From: Pyrrhoderma lamaoense
Lineage: Eukaryota; Basidiomycota; Agaricomycetes; Hymenochaetales; Hymenochaetaceae
Reading direction: 5' to 3'
Length of the DNA: 64,000 nt
Assembly (NCBI GenBank): GCA_002794735.1
Contig: NBAZ01000005.1
Coordinates: forward strand, 496,001 to 560,000
The notes beneath the pieces were generated by a model, which made no database searches, was not told where the DNA came from, and saw nothing but the letters and a program-made list of their open reading frames with translations. Made by a program: the position numbers and the translations under genes. How positions within the stretch are numbered: the stretch's first letter is position 1; the number at the start of each line of letters is the position of its first letter. This document shows positions 48,964 through 61,706 of this stretch, in pieces.

Positions 48964-50799
48964 ATGGATAAGGAGTTTTCATCCTCAGAAAAGGCGTCAA
49001 GCCATGATGGTAACGATGTTAAACACCCTGGCTCATTGACTCTTGATGAGCGAAGGCGTGCTGCTTTGGCGGAAGTTGACAATGCATCTTTCTCCCGCTT
49101 CCACTTAAAGATCATTCTTGTTGCAGGTGTTGGCTTCTTTACTGATGCGTAAGTTTTTTCATCAATCCATTTTTATTTCTCTAACTTTTTTTACTCCATC
49201 ACTTAGCTATGACATATTTGCAATTAATATTGCTTCAACCATGCTTGGATATGTGTATGGCTCTGGGCAGGCACTTAGTACTAACCAGGATCTTGGTATC
49301 AAAGTCGCTACACCCGTTGGAACTCTTGTTGGGCAGCTTCTTTTTGGATGGCTTGCTGATCGCTTAGGGCGTAAAAGGATGTGTAAGCATTGTTTATCTT
49401 AGATACAACTAACAGAAAACATTCTGATCACCTCCAACCAGACGGTGTTGAACTTATGATAATTATCGTCGCAACATTTGGACAGGCTCTCTCTGGGCAC
49501 TCGTTTGCTGTCAACATAATTGGAGCTTTGGTTGTCTGGCGTTTTATCATGGGAGTTGGAATCGGTGGTGATTATCCGCTTTCTGCAGTCATTGCCTCGG
49601 AGTTCTCTGCTACTAGAATACGTGGACGGCTTATGACGGCAGTTTTCGCAGCGCAGGGTTGGGGAAACTTCAGTAAGAAGAATTCCATCAACAAAATTGT
49701 TGAAATTTATATTTAGCACCTTATTTCCTTTTTTGGTTTGTCTAGCCGCTGCTCTCGTTGCTCTCATAGTTGTTGCTGCTTATAAGGGCGCACTCCTCAA
49801 CGATGATGCGACAACCCTTAATCATGTAGACTACATGTGGCGCCTTCTAATCGGGCTTGGCTGCGTTCCGGGTTGTATTGCACTCTACTTTCGTTTGACA
49901 ATCCCTGAGTCTCCTCGTTTCACTATGGATATCGAACACAATGTACAACAGGCATCGAAAGACGTTAATAACTTCATTGCGAGTGGTGTCTCTGCCGCTG
50001 ACCCCGATGATACCACCCAGCGCGTTGAAGCCCCCAAGCGACTTGGGCTGACTTTAAAGCATACTTCAGAAAATGGGAAAACTTAAAGGTTCTCATTGGA
50101 ACTTCTTGGTCTTGGTTTGCGTTAGATATTGCATTCTATGGCCTCGGTCTCAACTCATCTATCATCCTTGAGGCAATTGGATTCGGTTCTCCCAGTTCCT
50201 CTCTCAAAGGGACCTCCAAGGTTTACCAGAATCTCCTAAACATCTGTATTGGTAATCTTATCCTGTCCGCTGCTGGTCTTATTCCTGGATACTATGCAAC
50301 CTTATTGTTCATTGACTCATGGGGACGCAAGCCAATCCAGCTTATGGGATTCACCATCCTTACTATCACCTTCGTTATTATGGGTTTCGCTTACGACAAG
50401 CTTACTGCCACAGCGGCTGCAACAAAGGCCTTCGTATTCCTTTACTGTCTAACAAACTTCTTCCAAAACTTCGGACCGAACACTACTACGTTCGTCATAC
50501 CTGGGGAGGCATTCCCGACTAGATATCGTTCTACCGCTCATGGTATCTCTGCGGCTTCCGGTAAACTTGGAGCTATCGTAGCCCAGGTCGGTTTTGCCCA
50601 GCTAAGAAACATTGGTGGAAAGAACGCATTTGTGAAGCACATTCTCGAGATTTTTGCTCTGTTCATGTTGACGGGTATATTCTCTACGTTGCTACTTCCA
50701 GAGACAAAAGGACGTACTCTCGAAGAGTTGTCAAACGAGAATCAGGAGGGCTTCATACGTGGCGCTGCAAAGCCCAAGAGTACGGAATCTCCAAATTAG
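48964..50799 (+). CDS. PHO84: High-affinity phosphate:H+ symporter, Pho84 type
   Basis: Plasma-membrane MFS transporter importing phosphate. After an N-terminal cytosolic segment come LVAGVGFFTDAYDIFAINIA (the PHS-family signature), PVGTLVGQLLFGWLADRLG with RKRMYGVELM, GVGIGGDYPLSAVIASEFS, a Cys-poor central loop (TIPESPRFTMDIEHNVQQA), then SWFALDIAFYGLGLNSS, FIDSWGRKPIQLMGF, NFGPNTTTFVIPGEAFPTRY and LLPETKGRTLEEL. Three introns, in phase. A frameshift at the C5 run 50031-50035 is mended by one C, giving VEAPQATWADFKAYFRKW. About 560 residues when corrected, the usual length. Ends GAAKPKSTESPN. Confidence 0.94.
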
Positions 50800-51488
50800 A
50801 ACCTTTATCTCCACTTAATTCTTTCTACGTTTCTCCTCTTGTACCATCTGTTGAATGTCGATTGAATAATCAGAAAAAGTAGGCGTCATAGAGCAATATG
50901 CGTATTTTCATCTATGTTTCGTCAGTTAGTTGTATTCTCTATCTTGTACAGCAGTTTCATGAGTATCTGTTTCTCGTATAGGAAAGCTTTGCTATTAGTA
51001 TATCCTTGTCGTGTTGCTGAAATATATCAGTTATCATCTATGTTTCTACATTTGAAGTGCTAACGACGGGTGGCATCAGAATTCTCTGTGGCTTCTCTGT
51101 GGCTCCCTATTTTAACCGAAAGCATCTGAATTTAGTAATGCATATTATTATATAATCAATGCTCACGTTCGTTCGGCACGTCTAGATATAAGATTGGCGG
51201 AGCTGAATTGGAAATGCCTATCGAAGAGACCTGCCGTTATGGTAATGTCGATCGTAGTGTCGGTTGTTTTTTGATAAATTCAAATGCTTACCGCCTAAGC
51301 CACGTGATAGGTTATCTTACCCTATTTACGCTGGCCTTATGATGATATCTTGAAGTTCTTTTGTGGTATCCTGTGTAGTCCGGCTGTCCGAAGTTTCATA
51401 TAACGCGCTGACAGATATTGCTCAAAGCTGATAACTCAGGAGAAAAGCATTTATACTCTACTGTGGTCTATTAAACCTTGGAAGGAAA
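50800..51488. other. Intergenic region
   Basis: About 690 AT-rich bases. A CACGTG core at about 51301 lies between the PHO84 3' end and the next gene; it could belong to the LENG1-type promoter. No gene seen. Confidence 0.4.
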
Positions 51489-52752
51489 ATGGGGAAACTG
51501 AACATTGCACATCACAAGTCTTACCATCCTTATAGGAGAGATAACATCGAGCGCGTGCGGCGTGATGAAGAAGAAGCGCGACTAAAAGAAGAGATAGAGG
51601 AAGGGAGGATGAAGCTAGCTGTGAGTCTTGTACTTTGTTCGTGGATTATAATTTTCTCAGCTAAAAGGTAGTTTGATTTTACAGGATGCTGAGGCTCGGA
51701 TACAGCTGCTGCGGGAACGTGCGGGGGTTACGGGTACTATGTCCAAGAAAGAAAAGAGAAGAGAGGAGGAGAAAAAGGAAAGGGAGCTATTGAAAGAAGC
51801 TGCTGATCCTGAGGCGAGGAAGGCGTCACTAGCCAATGGGCTAACAAGCTTAGGAGGTGAGGGCAAGCACATCAACTTATTTGAAGATCTGGAACAGGCA
51901 AGATCACTCAGTAGACACTTAGAATAATATAATATCTAATACATCCCACTTTTTGTAGGCTGATACTGCTATCTCTTTGGTGAGGTCTCGGGAGCTTGTA
52001 AAGCTTGAAGGAAAGAAAAAGGGGAAAGAGGGGACTGAGGAAACAGATAAAGGTGTACCCCTGGCTCCCAGTGCTAAGGACCTCAAACCCTGGTACTCAG
52101 AAAAGAAGAACGATAAGGATACTGAAGAAATCATAGATGTTGATCAAAGGTGAGTTCTTGTGAATTGACTAGTCTTACTTTAGCTCATCTGTCTTATTCA
52201 TCTAGGAACCGAGATCTTTTCTTTAAGTCTCGCTCAGACCCATTAACATCAATAAAACGTGAACTAGAGACACGCTATCCATCAAATGCATCCACCTCTC
52301 TACCTTCATTGTCAAGGTATCCAAATTCAACAAAAAATCGCGAATGGGGTGCACCTCCTTCATATGTTCCCTCAAAGCCTGATACTTCTAGCTCTAGAAC
52401 TACGTCTGACCCTGCAAGAATGGCGCGTGAAACGCGGGAGTCCTCTGAGAGGGCACGTGCACAAGCATTAAAAGAGAGAAAGAAGCTGGAAGCGAGAGGA
52501 AGTGCTACGCCGTCAACTGTGCGTGGCGGTGACGATGAGTTTGGTGGTGGTCTGTATGGCAATCAGTTCAATGCTCAGGCTGTGGCAGATGCACACCGCG
52601 ACCGAGATCAAGATTTCAGGTCTAGAAAAAGAGATGACGAAAGGGACAGGAAATGGGAATCTCGAGATAGAGGGAGCGTTCGAGATAGAGGATGGGATGA
52701 TGAAAGGTCTTATAGAGGATCTAGAAAAAAGCACGGAGACTATAGGTCATAA
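51489..52752 (+). CDS. LENG1 / CIR_N-domain protein
   Basis: Conserved eukaryotic nuclear protein of the LENG1 type, related through its CIR_N domain to spliceosome-associated factors. Starts MGKLNIAHHKSYHPYRRDNI, which is the CIR_N-like signature, followed by RVRRDEEEARLKEEIEEGRM and DAEARIQLLRERAG. The rest is highly charged: a Lys/Glu coiled coil, INLFEDLEQ, PWYSEKKNDKD, then an Arg/Asp/Ser-rich tail ending RKKHGDYRS, like RS-type splicing proteins. Three introns, in phase, no correction. Molecular role is poorly known for the family. Confidence 0.85.
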
Positions 52753-53156
52753 TCAGACTTTCTCGAGTTGAAGATATGATCTTTCATCGTACAACTTCAA
52801 TCTATGCTTAATATTATTTTATTTGTAGTTAGTACATCCCTTTGTTTACATGTATTTGTATAGGTCGGCTATGTTTTACAGCTTAATTTGCATCTCATAT
52901 TTGGGCACTACTATGAATGCCCTTCAGTCTTCTTTTCGCATTGGAGCATCTTTCTTGAAAAGTGACAGTAGAAAGTTAAAAATTACGATATATGTTTCCG
53001 AATGAATATTTTTTCTGTGAAGACGTAAATTTAGTAGCGCATTTAACGATATCTAATTAGACTAGTTCCTATTCGGGCGGCATCGGCCGATGACTCGATT
53101 TTTCTAGTCTAAATTGACTGACCATGTTCAGCTCTTTTCTCCTTCATCCTCCATCC
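52753..53156. other. Intergenic region
   Basis: About 400 AT-rich bases with the ILV5 promoter at its right end. The Met at 53124 is in frame with ILV5 but adds 11 residues not needed for the presequence. Confidence 0.4.
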
Positions 53157-54561
53157 ATGGCCTCCTTCGTATCTCGTTCTGCTCTCAACACTGCTCGTGC
53201 TGCATCTCGCACCGCATCTCGTAGTGCGGCTGCTGTCTCGCGCACTGCAGCGAGGTCTTTTTCTCAAGCTGTACGTTCTGCAAAGGCTGCACCAAGAGCT
53301 GCTACTCAGGTCAGTAAATAACTAGCAGAATGCTAGAAAAAATATGAGTCATAAAATTATACTTACGATATCTACTCTATATTCTTTAGACTCGCGGTGT
53401 AAAGACTCTTAGCTTTGCTGGCGTTGAGGAGAAAGTATATGAGCGCTCTGACTGGCCATTGCCAAAACTCCAGGAGTACCTCAAGAACGATACTCTTGCT
53501 CTCATTGGCTACGGATCCCAAGGCCACGGACAGGGTCTTAACGCCCGTGACAATGGTCTTAATGTCATCGTTGGTGTTCGTGAAGGAGGTGAGAGCTGGA
53601 AGCAAGCTATGGAAGATGGCTGGGTACCTGGAGAGAACCTCTTCCCTATTGAAGAAGCTATCAAACGTGGTACTATCATCATGAACCTTCTCTCTGATGC
53701 TGCACAGAGCTCTACCTGGCCCACTATTGCTCCCCTCATCACTAAGGGAAAGACTTTGTACTTCTCCCATGGATTCTCCGTGGTATACAAGGATCTTACT
53801 CACGTTGTCCCACCTAAGGACGTTGATGTCATTCTATGCGCCCCTAAGGGTTCTGGTCGTACTGTCCGCACTCTTTTCAAAGAGGGACGTGGTATCAATG
53901 CTTCCATCGCCGTCTTCCAAGATGTAACAGGAAAGGCTCTTGAGAAGGCTACTGCATTGGTGTTGGTATCGGTGCCGGTTACATGTATGAGACCACCTTC
54001 GAAAAGGAGGTCTACTCTGATCTGTACGGCGAGCGTGGTGTACTCATGGGTGGTATCCGTAAGTTTTCATGTATAATTTATTTTCTAAAACTCTTATCTA
54101 ATACTTAATTCACAGAGGGTATGTTCCTTGCTCAATACAAGGTCCTTCGGGAAAACGGCCACTCTCCATCAGAAGCCTTCAACGAGACCGTCGAGGAGGC
54201 TACCCAGTCCCTCTTCCCCCTCATTGGTGAGAAGGGTATGGACTACATGTACAATGCATGCTCTACTACTGCTCGCCGTGGTGCTCTCGACTGGGCCCCC
54301 ATCTTTGAAGCTGCAAACAGACCAGTATTCGAAAAGCTCTATGAGAGCGTGAAGAACGGAACTGAGACCAAGAATTCTCTTGAGTTCAACGGCCGTAAGA
54401 CCTACCGTGAAGACCTTGCTAAGGAACTCAAGGAGATTGACGAACAGGAGATTTGGGTTGCAGGTTAGTTATAGAGTTTTACTTCTCTATGCGATTTGAG
54501 TTTACTAACTTTTTTATCAGGTAAAACTGTACGCTCTCTCCGTCCCGACGCAAAGCAGTAA
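53157..54561 (+). CDS. ILV5: Ketol-acid reductoisomerase, mitochondrial
   Basis: Second step of isoleucine, valine and leucine synthesis in the mitochondrial matrix; NADPH and Mg dependent. A long Ala/Ser/Arg presequence (MASFVSRSALNTARAASRTA) precedes TRGVKTLSFAG. The NADPH site is LALIGYGSQGHGQGLNARD, then PPKDVDVILCAPKGSG. The C-terminal knotted domain has ETTFEKEVYSDLYGERGVL and EAFNETVEEATQSL, DYMYNACSTTARRGALDW. An undercall at GG 53959-53960 must be mended to give ATALGVGIGAGYMYE. Three introns; the last splits the final codons before RSLRPDAKQ. Start taken at 53157 because it begins the presequence; 53124 is an alternative. Confidence 0.95.
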
Positions 54562-55099
54562 TTCCGAGAATGTCTTTCTCCTACAAAAAAAAAGAAACTG
54601 TCTGTAAACACAGATAGTTTCAACGTTCTTTTCTCTTGATGCTACGCGTATAGATCGGCCTTGATGCTTATATTAGTTGTTACGTTACCTTTGTTCGTGT
54701 AAAATTATCGCTTTTGGATATCTACGGTAGAAAACCAAAATGTTTTTGCTGTGAAGATGGTTGATTAATGCTATGAAATATGCCACTCTGATGAATGAGA
54801 AACTAAAAGAAATATTGGAGAGCCAATTTTATATATGTATAAAGCCATTACTGGCTACTAAGCCAAGGCTGCTATGTGACTATCATGAAAGTTCAGGTTC
54901 ACTCTACACAGAGTTATTATTTTTGTGTACTGGTTTTGATATAAATGCTAACTAAGTCACGAGGTTCTAAGTCTTAAAGTAACTATTAATGGAGTGGCCC
55001 GGGAATTCAGGTCCGGTACACCCGCTTTGAGGTATCATGCAATTAGGAGCCATATATATTCTCTTAGTAGAACCAAGCTCGGGACATCAACAAAACGCC
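54562..55099. other. Intergenic region
   Basis: About 540 bases between ILV5 and the dioxygenase gene. The frame at 54761-54955 lacks motifs. The first exon of the dioxygenase may begin somewhat earlier than annotated. Confidence 0.35.
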
Positions 55100-57366
55100 A
55101 TGCTTGGCCAGGTCTGGAACGCAAGAGGTGTTACATGGAAGGATGTAAGGCAAGTGTATTCCGCACATGGATTCTCAACCTTACCCAGAAATGTGAGTAG
55201 AGTTTATCTGAATCTCAAACAATACATTTTCGGTTTATCGTATTGTCAACTCCGTCTCTTTGTTTAGTCGTTTCTTGCGAAACGGAGAAATATATCTCCT
55301 GCACTACGATCTCAACGGCGAGATGATCTAGTGACGGGCGGCCTACTAGTAGCTGAGAGATCTGTATGTAGGGGGAAACGAACTATCATATCTGCAGCAG
55401 CATCTGGTATGATTGAACCGGATCGGGAACAAGGACGTACAATAAACGGAATTCGTGAAGATAGAAGCTCAAGGGACAAACATGGGAAGAACAACAATGT
55501 GGAGTTATCTACACTACCACTTGTAAAAGCGGATGAGAAGAAGGTGCATATCGGTTGGGATCCACTTAATTGGTCACGATTGTAAGTATTTCAATAATCA
55601 CTATCCCGAATAACTGGGGATGAGGGTGAAAAGGGGATGTAGCTACACAAGATATCTCAAATGAATACCCCCTAAATGATACTGATTCCATATGACAGTC
55701 ATAACTTCTGGCTTAGGGACCATTGTCGATGTCCGAATTGTTTCCACCAGATTACGAAGCAAAGACTCATGAATACCTTTGACGTGAGTCGGTGACTTTT
55801 ATTATCACACTACAGGTTGGACTAATGTTTAGCGGGTTGAAATAATAGATATCACCAGACATTAGACCGTCACAAGTTGAAGCGACAGAAAGCGGATTGA
55901 AAATCATTTGCAAGTCTCCGATTTGAATATCTAACTTATAACAATTTCGAGTTGACATCCTTCGCGTTAAATATTATAACAGGGAACGGATTCTCAGCTC
56001 CGCATGTATCTTTCTATCCGTGGACATGGCTGAAACTACACTCACACGAGAAGGTTCCGTCGAGTCATGAAGAAAATGTTTTATCACATTCTCCGGAGTA
56101 CGCGACGCTTCTTCTTTCTGAACACAAGGTTCACTAATTAAATTGATTTTGTTTTATACACTTAGAAAGGTCTTATGGGGTGCCAAGATTGTCCAAGAGC
56201 CACCTACGCTTGATCATGACTACGTGATGAACGAAGAAAAAGGATTATGGAAATTATTAAAGAAGATTGTGAATGAAATCCAATTTCAACAAACCCCTAT
56301 CCTGGCTAACTGAGAATAATAATCTTTTGGCTGTACGTAATCAGGATGCCTTCGGGTTTTGTTTCATCTCTGGAGTGGATGTTACGCCGGAAGCTACAGA
56401 AGAGCTAACATTACGCATTGGGAGAATCAGACAAACACAATGTAAGAAAAGTATATGAAATACTATCTAAATTTGACTCAAGCTTCTTCTCAAGATGGCT
56501 CTTTTTGGGACTTCACATCAAATCTTGCAAAAGGCGATACCGCGTATACCACTCTCGCACTAGGCGCACACACTGACACAACTTACTTTGTACGTATAAT
56601 TGCTACTAAGCACACTCCTAAAATTTGACGATGAAATACTTCTGTCCAGACTGACCCATGTGGTCTTCAGCTTTTTCATCTACTTGAACATACAGACGGT
56701 CACGGAGGCGAAACTTTACTAGTGGATGGCTTCTATGCCGCATCTATACTCAAGGAATTACATCCCGATGCGTATGAAACACTTGCTACGGTGCGAGTAC
56801 CTACGCACGCAGCCGGTGAACCTGGAGAATTGTTCCGCCCAACACCTACGTCTGGGTACCCTATACTAAATCTTGATCCCCGGAGCGGAAAATTGATACA
56901 AGTAAGGTATAACAATGATGATAGGAGTGCCATGAAAGGTATGAGTGTGGAAGAAATAGATAAATGGTTAGGATTCTCGTTCGATTGAAATTGTTGCCGT
57001 TTCATTACAAGTTTTTTTGTTTTAAATTCTTTGTCCAGGTACAGTGCTCTTAGATTATGGAATGAAATACTAAAGAGTCCAGACTCGGAGTATTGGGTAC
57101 AACTTAGCCCGGGGACAGCAGTCAGTACGTCCTCATCAGATTTTGTTGCTCTGGCGCGAAATAAATCTGACTTTCATACTTCATCAAAAGTTGTAGATAA
57201 TCATCGCGTACTCCATGGTCGTTCGGCCTTTGATGGGAAGCGACGCATGTGTGGCGCTTACATTGGTATGGACGACTTCCGGTCGAAGTTGACAGTGCTA
57301 TCTGAAAAATTCGCTGAGGAGTCGGAATCGGGAAATAGCCGTAGTAATTGGAGTCCTTTCTTTTAG
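55100..57366 (+). CDS. TMLH: Trimethyllysine dioxygenase (carnitine biosynthesis)
   Basis: Fe(II)/2-oxoglutarate enzyme hydroxylating trimethyllysine, the first step to carnitine; mitochondrial in other eukaryotes. The N-domain zinc site is LRDHCRCPNCFHQITKQR. The catalytic domain has GFCFISGVDVTPEATEEL, GSFWDFTSNLAKGDTAYTTL, LGAHTDTTYF (first two Fe ligands), PCGLQLFHLLEHTDGHGGE, and VIVDNHRVLHGRSAFDGKR (third ligand and 2-oxoglutarate Arg). Ends SGNSRSNWSPFF. About eight introns; several junctions were checked and are in phase. The 5' end is uncertain: exon one (MLGQVWNARGVTWKDVRQVY) and the basic second exon are coherent but not family-typical, and one border near 55920-55990 is unresolved. 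Confidence 0.88.
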
Positions 57367-57746
57367 GATCTTTCAAATAGGCTGAGTTAAGGTCCGGACC
57401 ACTCAAATGATCAATTAATATCTTTAGTGCTCCAGAGTTTCTATATATCCATATAAAATCTGTGGATGAATAGTCAGTTCATCCATGACGCAGAGGAAGC
57501 GCATGTGCATGTAAAAAAGGTAACTATCAGAGTGCCAGCCCAGGGTAAACTCTGTTCACAATTTCCGCTACTGTATATGTATGTGTAAAAGTACCCTCCT
57601 CCTCTGAAGAGATTCAGTGAGGAAGAGAACTTGTTCCTTGTACCACTTAGCATAATTAGGAAAGAAACAGATTATATTTAAGAATACAAGTATATATGCA
57701 TCGCATACTTTTTTGAATAGATCAAGGATAGAAATTCGAGGAATGC
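57367..57746. other. Convergent 3' intergenic region
   Basis: About 380 bases between the dioxygenase stop (plus) and the homoaconitase stop (minus). No gene seen. Confidence 0.45.
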
Positions 57747-59987
57747 TCATGCATCAGCTCCCTCTTTGATAGATTTGAGAACGTAACCTTCTAATCCACC
57801 ACATAACCATAACTCTTGCACGCTAGGCCCAACAGGACGAACCTGGTATTCTTTCACAGATCCGTCCTCGGCAGTTACGTTCACCTTTCCGCTGGACATG
57901 TCTACTTCAATCTCAAATCGCGGTAATACAGTAAGCTCGCCATTTACTCCTCCTGCACCGCGCTTGGCATCCTTTGCAAAGTCACGAGTAAGGTCTGCAA
58001 CTAGTTCAGGACATTCCATACATACAAGACCGTTGTTGATGGCGTTACGCTTGAAAATGTCACCAAATGAACCTGAGATAACGAGTGGTATTCCAGCAGA
58101 TTTCAAAGCCGTTGCTGCTTGTTCTCGTGAGGATCCTGTGCCAAAGTTGTAGCCAGAAACAAGAACAACACCCGATTTGATGTCTTCGGAAGGAACAGAA
58201 GGTTGTTTAGCTTTCAGAAGCGTGGAAACGGTACTAGCAAAGGAGGGATCATAGTTTTCCATAACGACCTGGGCCTGCCTTTCAAAGTAATATCATCTTC
58301 ATAGGTATACTTTCCGGGATAGATACCATCCGTATTCAGGTTATCCTGTGGGGCGAAGACAAGAGGCCCTGAAAACTTTCGCGGGAATCCATTGAGGAGG
58401 GGTTCATTATGGGATGAAGTTCCATCCTTTTCGGACGATTCTGGTACATTTTCAATAGAAAAAATTGGCGTCTTATTCTTCGGAAGTTGCGATGGATCGA
58501 GAGAATCTGGGCCACAAATAATACCCTTCGTGGCACTGGCGGCTACGACAGCTGGGCTAGCGAGATAAGCCAGTGCTTTCGGGTGACCCATTCGACCCTT
58601 GTAATTTCGATTTGTCGCACTAATGCCAACCTGACCTTCTTCCAAAAGTCCAGTTCCAAGACCAATACATGGACCACAACCAGCAGGAAGCACTTTAGCT
58701 CCGGCCGAAAGAAGAATATCCCAGTCTCCACGCTTCTCGGATTCACGTTGAACGACAGAGCTTGCTGCTGCAATATAGAAATCAACGCCTGGAGCAACCT
58801 TTCTTCCCTTCATCACCGCAGCAGCAGCAGCGATGTCTGACGCCCGTGAATTCGTACAACTAACCAGATATGCTTTCTGAATAGCAATTTTTTTTGCTTC
58901 AAGCTCAGGTAAAGGTGTAGAAACTTTAACACTGTTTGGACCAGATACGTGAGGGACTAGAGTTGATAAGTCGAAGACTAGATGAGATGAATATGAGGCG
59001 CCTAAATCTGATTTCAACACTGATGCTTTCAATGAGTTTAGTCGTCGTTCATTAAGCCTTGGATGCTCAGGAGGAAGAGGATTAGAAGAGGAGATACCAG
59101 AAGCAAAGGTTCGGAGTTCCAATTTTTTGAGAACAGAATCATACCATTCCAGTAGGATACTGTCTACAGGGAAAACGCCCACAAGAGCACCCCATTCGGT
59201 TGTCATATTTGCAATGGTTAGTCTGTCATCCACAGACAAACATGAGATACCTGATCCACCAAACTCGATCGCAGCATTCAACACTTCGTCTTTGTTGAAT
59301 GACCCGCATAATGCAACAATCACATCCTTTCCTGTTACTCCCGGAGCAAGTGTTCCCTTCAGTTCCACTTTTACCATGCGAGGAACTTGCCACCAAGTTT
59401 TTCCTGTCGCCCAGATCGCAGCGGCATCTGTGCGTACTATTGGAGTACCAACACAGCCAATCCCTCCATACATATTACTATGACTATCACTAGCAACAGT
59501 CAGAGTTTGAGGAAATGCATATCCTTCTTCAACTAGGACTTGGTGTCCAATACCACGACCGGCTGGGTAGAAATCTACCCCATGTTTGCGTGAAAATGCT
59601 TCTATTGATGCATACTTTGCTAAGTTCTTCACAGACTTGTTCTGTACATCATGATCCAAGGTGAATACGGGTTGTCTAGGATTAGATATCTTCGTTGCAC
59701 CTATAGAGTTGAATCTTATGTCACATCAGCCTATGGTCACAAAATTGTTTTATTGGCACAAACTTCGATATGACGGGACCTGTATTGTCATGAGTCATAA
59801 CATGTTCAGGTCGGATCATCACATAATCCCCAGCTCTGACCTTCTTTCCGGGGGCTAGGCCTACAGCATATTTTTGCACAACTTTTTCTATCACAGTTTG
59901 TGGAGTACGTAACTGTTCATTGTTTGCTACGGTTGCAAAACGGCGACTGAGGCACCTCTTCCAGTTGAAGGTGTGTATAACACGCAT
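57747..59987 (-). CDS. LYS4: Homoaconitase, mitochondrial
   Basis: Converts homocitrate to homoisocitrate in the fungal alpha-aminoadipate route to lysine; [4Fe-4S] enzyme. An Arg-rich presequence ([20 protein letters not shown]) precedes [18 protein letters not shown]. The aconitase core follows: [36 protein letters not shown], the cluster Cys in [18 protein letters not shown] and [12 protein letters not shown], and [20 protein letters not shown]. The swivel domain has [19 protein letters not shown] and [16 protein letters not shown] break at GGG 58271-58273 needs one base to join LKGRP to [12 protein letters not shown]. One intron near 59660-59720. About 720-730 residues when corrected, as expected. 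Confidence 0.95.
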
Positions 59988-60437
59988 GAGAAATCTTTTT
60001 TTACTGATGCACTGGATAGATCATGGAAAGGAGAATCAGAAGAACATGGGGGAGGTCCTAAAACAGTAATTGTGATTGGTCAAACTCAAGCACGTGCTGA
60101 TAAATTTCCCATTCTCGACTAATTTAATAACTGAGCTCATCCACAACATCAACTTCAGGATCGAAGGATCGAAGATGATCATGATAGCAAAAAGAGGTTC
60201 CTTCAGGATCTTTATGACAATTTACATGACTCTTATCAAAACTGTATGATATAAATCGAATGCAAGAACTTCTTTATGTAGTGGTGACCAGTTTTCTCCT
60301 CTCTACTCGGTTGCATTGAGGGATCCACCTTTGTGCCCCTCTTTTCTGAGTTATTCCTTATACACACAACCTACGGTTAAAATGCGCATCATTTTAGACG
60401 GCGATATGACACTTAAAGTAAGTGTAGAAGGATCAGA
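59988..60437. promoter_or_regulatory. Divergent promoter region LYS4 / DUF6533 copy A
   Basis: About 450 bases upstream of both genes. It contains GATTGGTCAA near 60075, a CCAAT-type box, and a TGACT-containing stretch near 60230 that could serve Gcn4-like control of LYS4, although single short matches are weak evidence. Confidence 0.3.
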
Positions 60438-61480
60438 ATTCGTATTACAACTAATAGACCTGCAATAGAGACTCACAGGTGAGCCCCTTTTCCTTCTTCA
60501 GAATTTATTCTTACAGGGAGAGTACAGTTGCCACGGCTACTCTCGTGGTATGTTCTTACCAACTGATCGCAAGTTGATGTTAACAAATCTAAGGTCTATG
60601 AGTATCTTATCACTGTACAAAGCGAGGTTAAAGCTCAAATCTACTACTGGTTACTGATAGATAGCTTGCTGAAAAGAAACATAGATAAAATTTATATATC
60701 CATCGAAGTTGTCCCTACCAAAGGTTTTATTTTACTTGAATCGCTATGTTATAGGTATCTCTGCTATACTTGTACTATCCTGTAGGTCATAATCATACTG
60801 GTTTGTATCTTTTACTCAATTTGAGAATAGTGAACTTTTTAAACAGAGATAGTATTGTAAATCGTTTTACGACTCATAAAATGTATTGTTCATTTTCCTT
60901 TGCAGAATTGCAAGAACTTTTATACGCTCGCAACAGGTAAGCTGAGACAAATTCAGCCTGTTTATATTCCTCTGAACTTTCCTTTTCGAGCAAGTATTAG
61001 CATGTATAGGGATTATACTTGTCGAAGGTTTTGATCTTTTTCTTCGTTTCATACAAGCTTTATTTATTTCAAATCTAGTTACACTCTCCATACGAACCTA
61101 CGCCATATGGGAACGTCGACGCTCGATTTTATATATAATGTTCTTGATGTTTTCAGCAAGTGGGATTTAGAGTCCATATACCTCTCAATCGTTGACCTAG
61201 ATTTATAGGTTTCTTCCTCAGGGATCATTTGCTCTACCATTCGTTTTCTAAGCTCTATCCATGGCAAGTTATTATTATATGATACTCGAGAAAAAGCGCT
61301 GATATACAAAATTCAATTAGATGAATCTCAGTCTCCACAGCCTCTCACCTTAGTGACCAATCCAGGATGTCTGATAATTGTTAATAGCAACGGAGGCTTA
61401 GAAAATCTGATCATCCATATTGTTTTTGAATTTGGTACGCAAATGACCTAGCTGAGTCGAGAAATATCTTGACTGTTCTT
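60400..61480. repeat. Diverged direct duplication, unit A
   Basis: Aligns along its length, in the same order and strand, with 62890-63960. The best-conserved block is 31 identical bases, 60694-60724 against 63190-63220, inside a coding exon. Introns have diverged more than exons, as expected for an older gene duplication. Confidence 0.7.
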
Positions 61481-61706
61481 CTGCATTAGTGGTCCTTGTT
61501 CTGCTTGTTTACAGAGTTTTAGGGCATTGTAGATATTAGTCGTTTCGCTCGTGATTATGGAGCTAACTGAGAAAAATAGTTAGCAACTTGAAGCATCCTG
61601 GTTCAATCATAGATACATTGTACCGAGATGGTAAGTATTTGTCGACATCATCAAACTATCTATCTGACATCAATCAGGAATCGGATACTTCGCATTTATC
61701 ATAGGT
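60438..61706 (+). CDS. DUF6533-type membrane protein, tandem copy A (start and end uncertain)
   Basis: Agaricomycete-typical multi-helix protein of unknown role, GPCR-like in topology. Recognised exons: TNRPAIETHRESTVATATLV, VYEYLITVQSEV (family motif), then after an intron IYPSKLSLPKVLFYLNRYV, SIRTYAIWERRRSILYIM, NLIIHIVFEF with VVLVLLVYRVL, and LYRDGIGYFAFII. Intron positions and phases match copy B. The ATG used by copy B is ATT here (near 60438), so another start or loss of function is possible. The last exon I can support ends near 61703; cytoplasmic-tail exons may extend to about 62000. Confidence 0.55.

Noticed and set aside
53372..53803. 143-codon minus-strand frame
   Set aside because: Antisense to the conserved ILV5 nucleotide-binding domain; shadow of biased codons.
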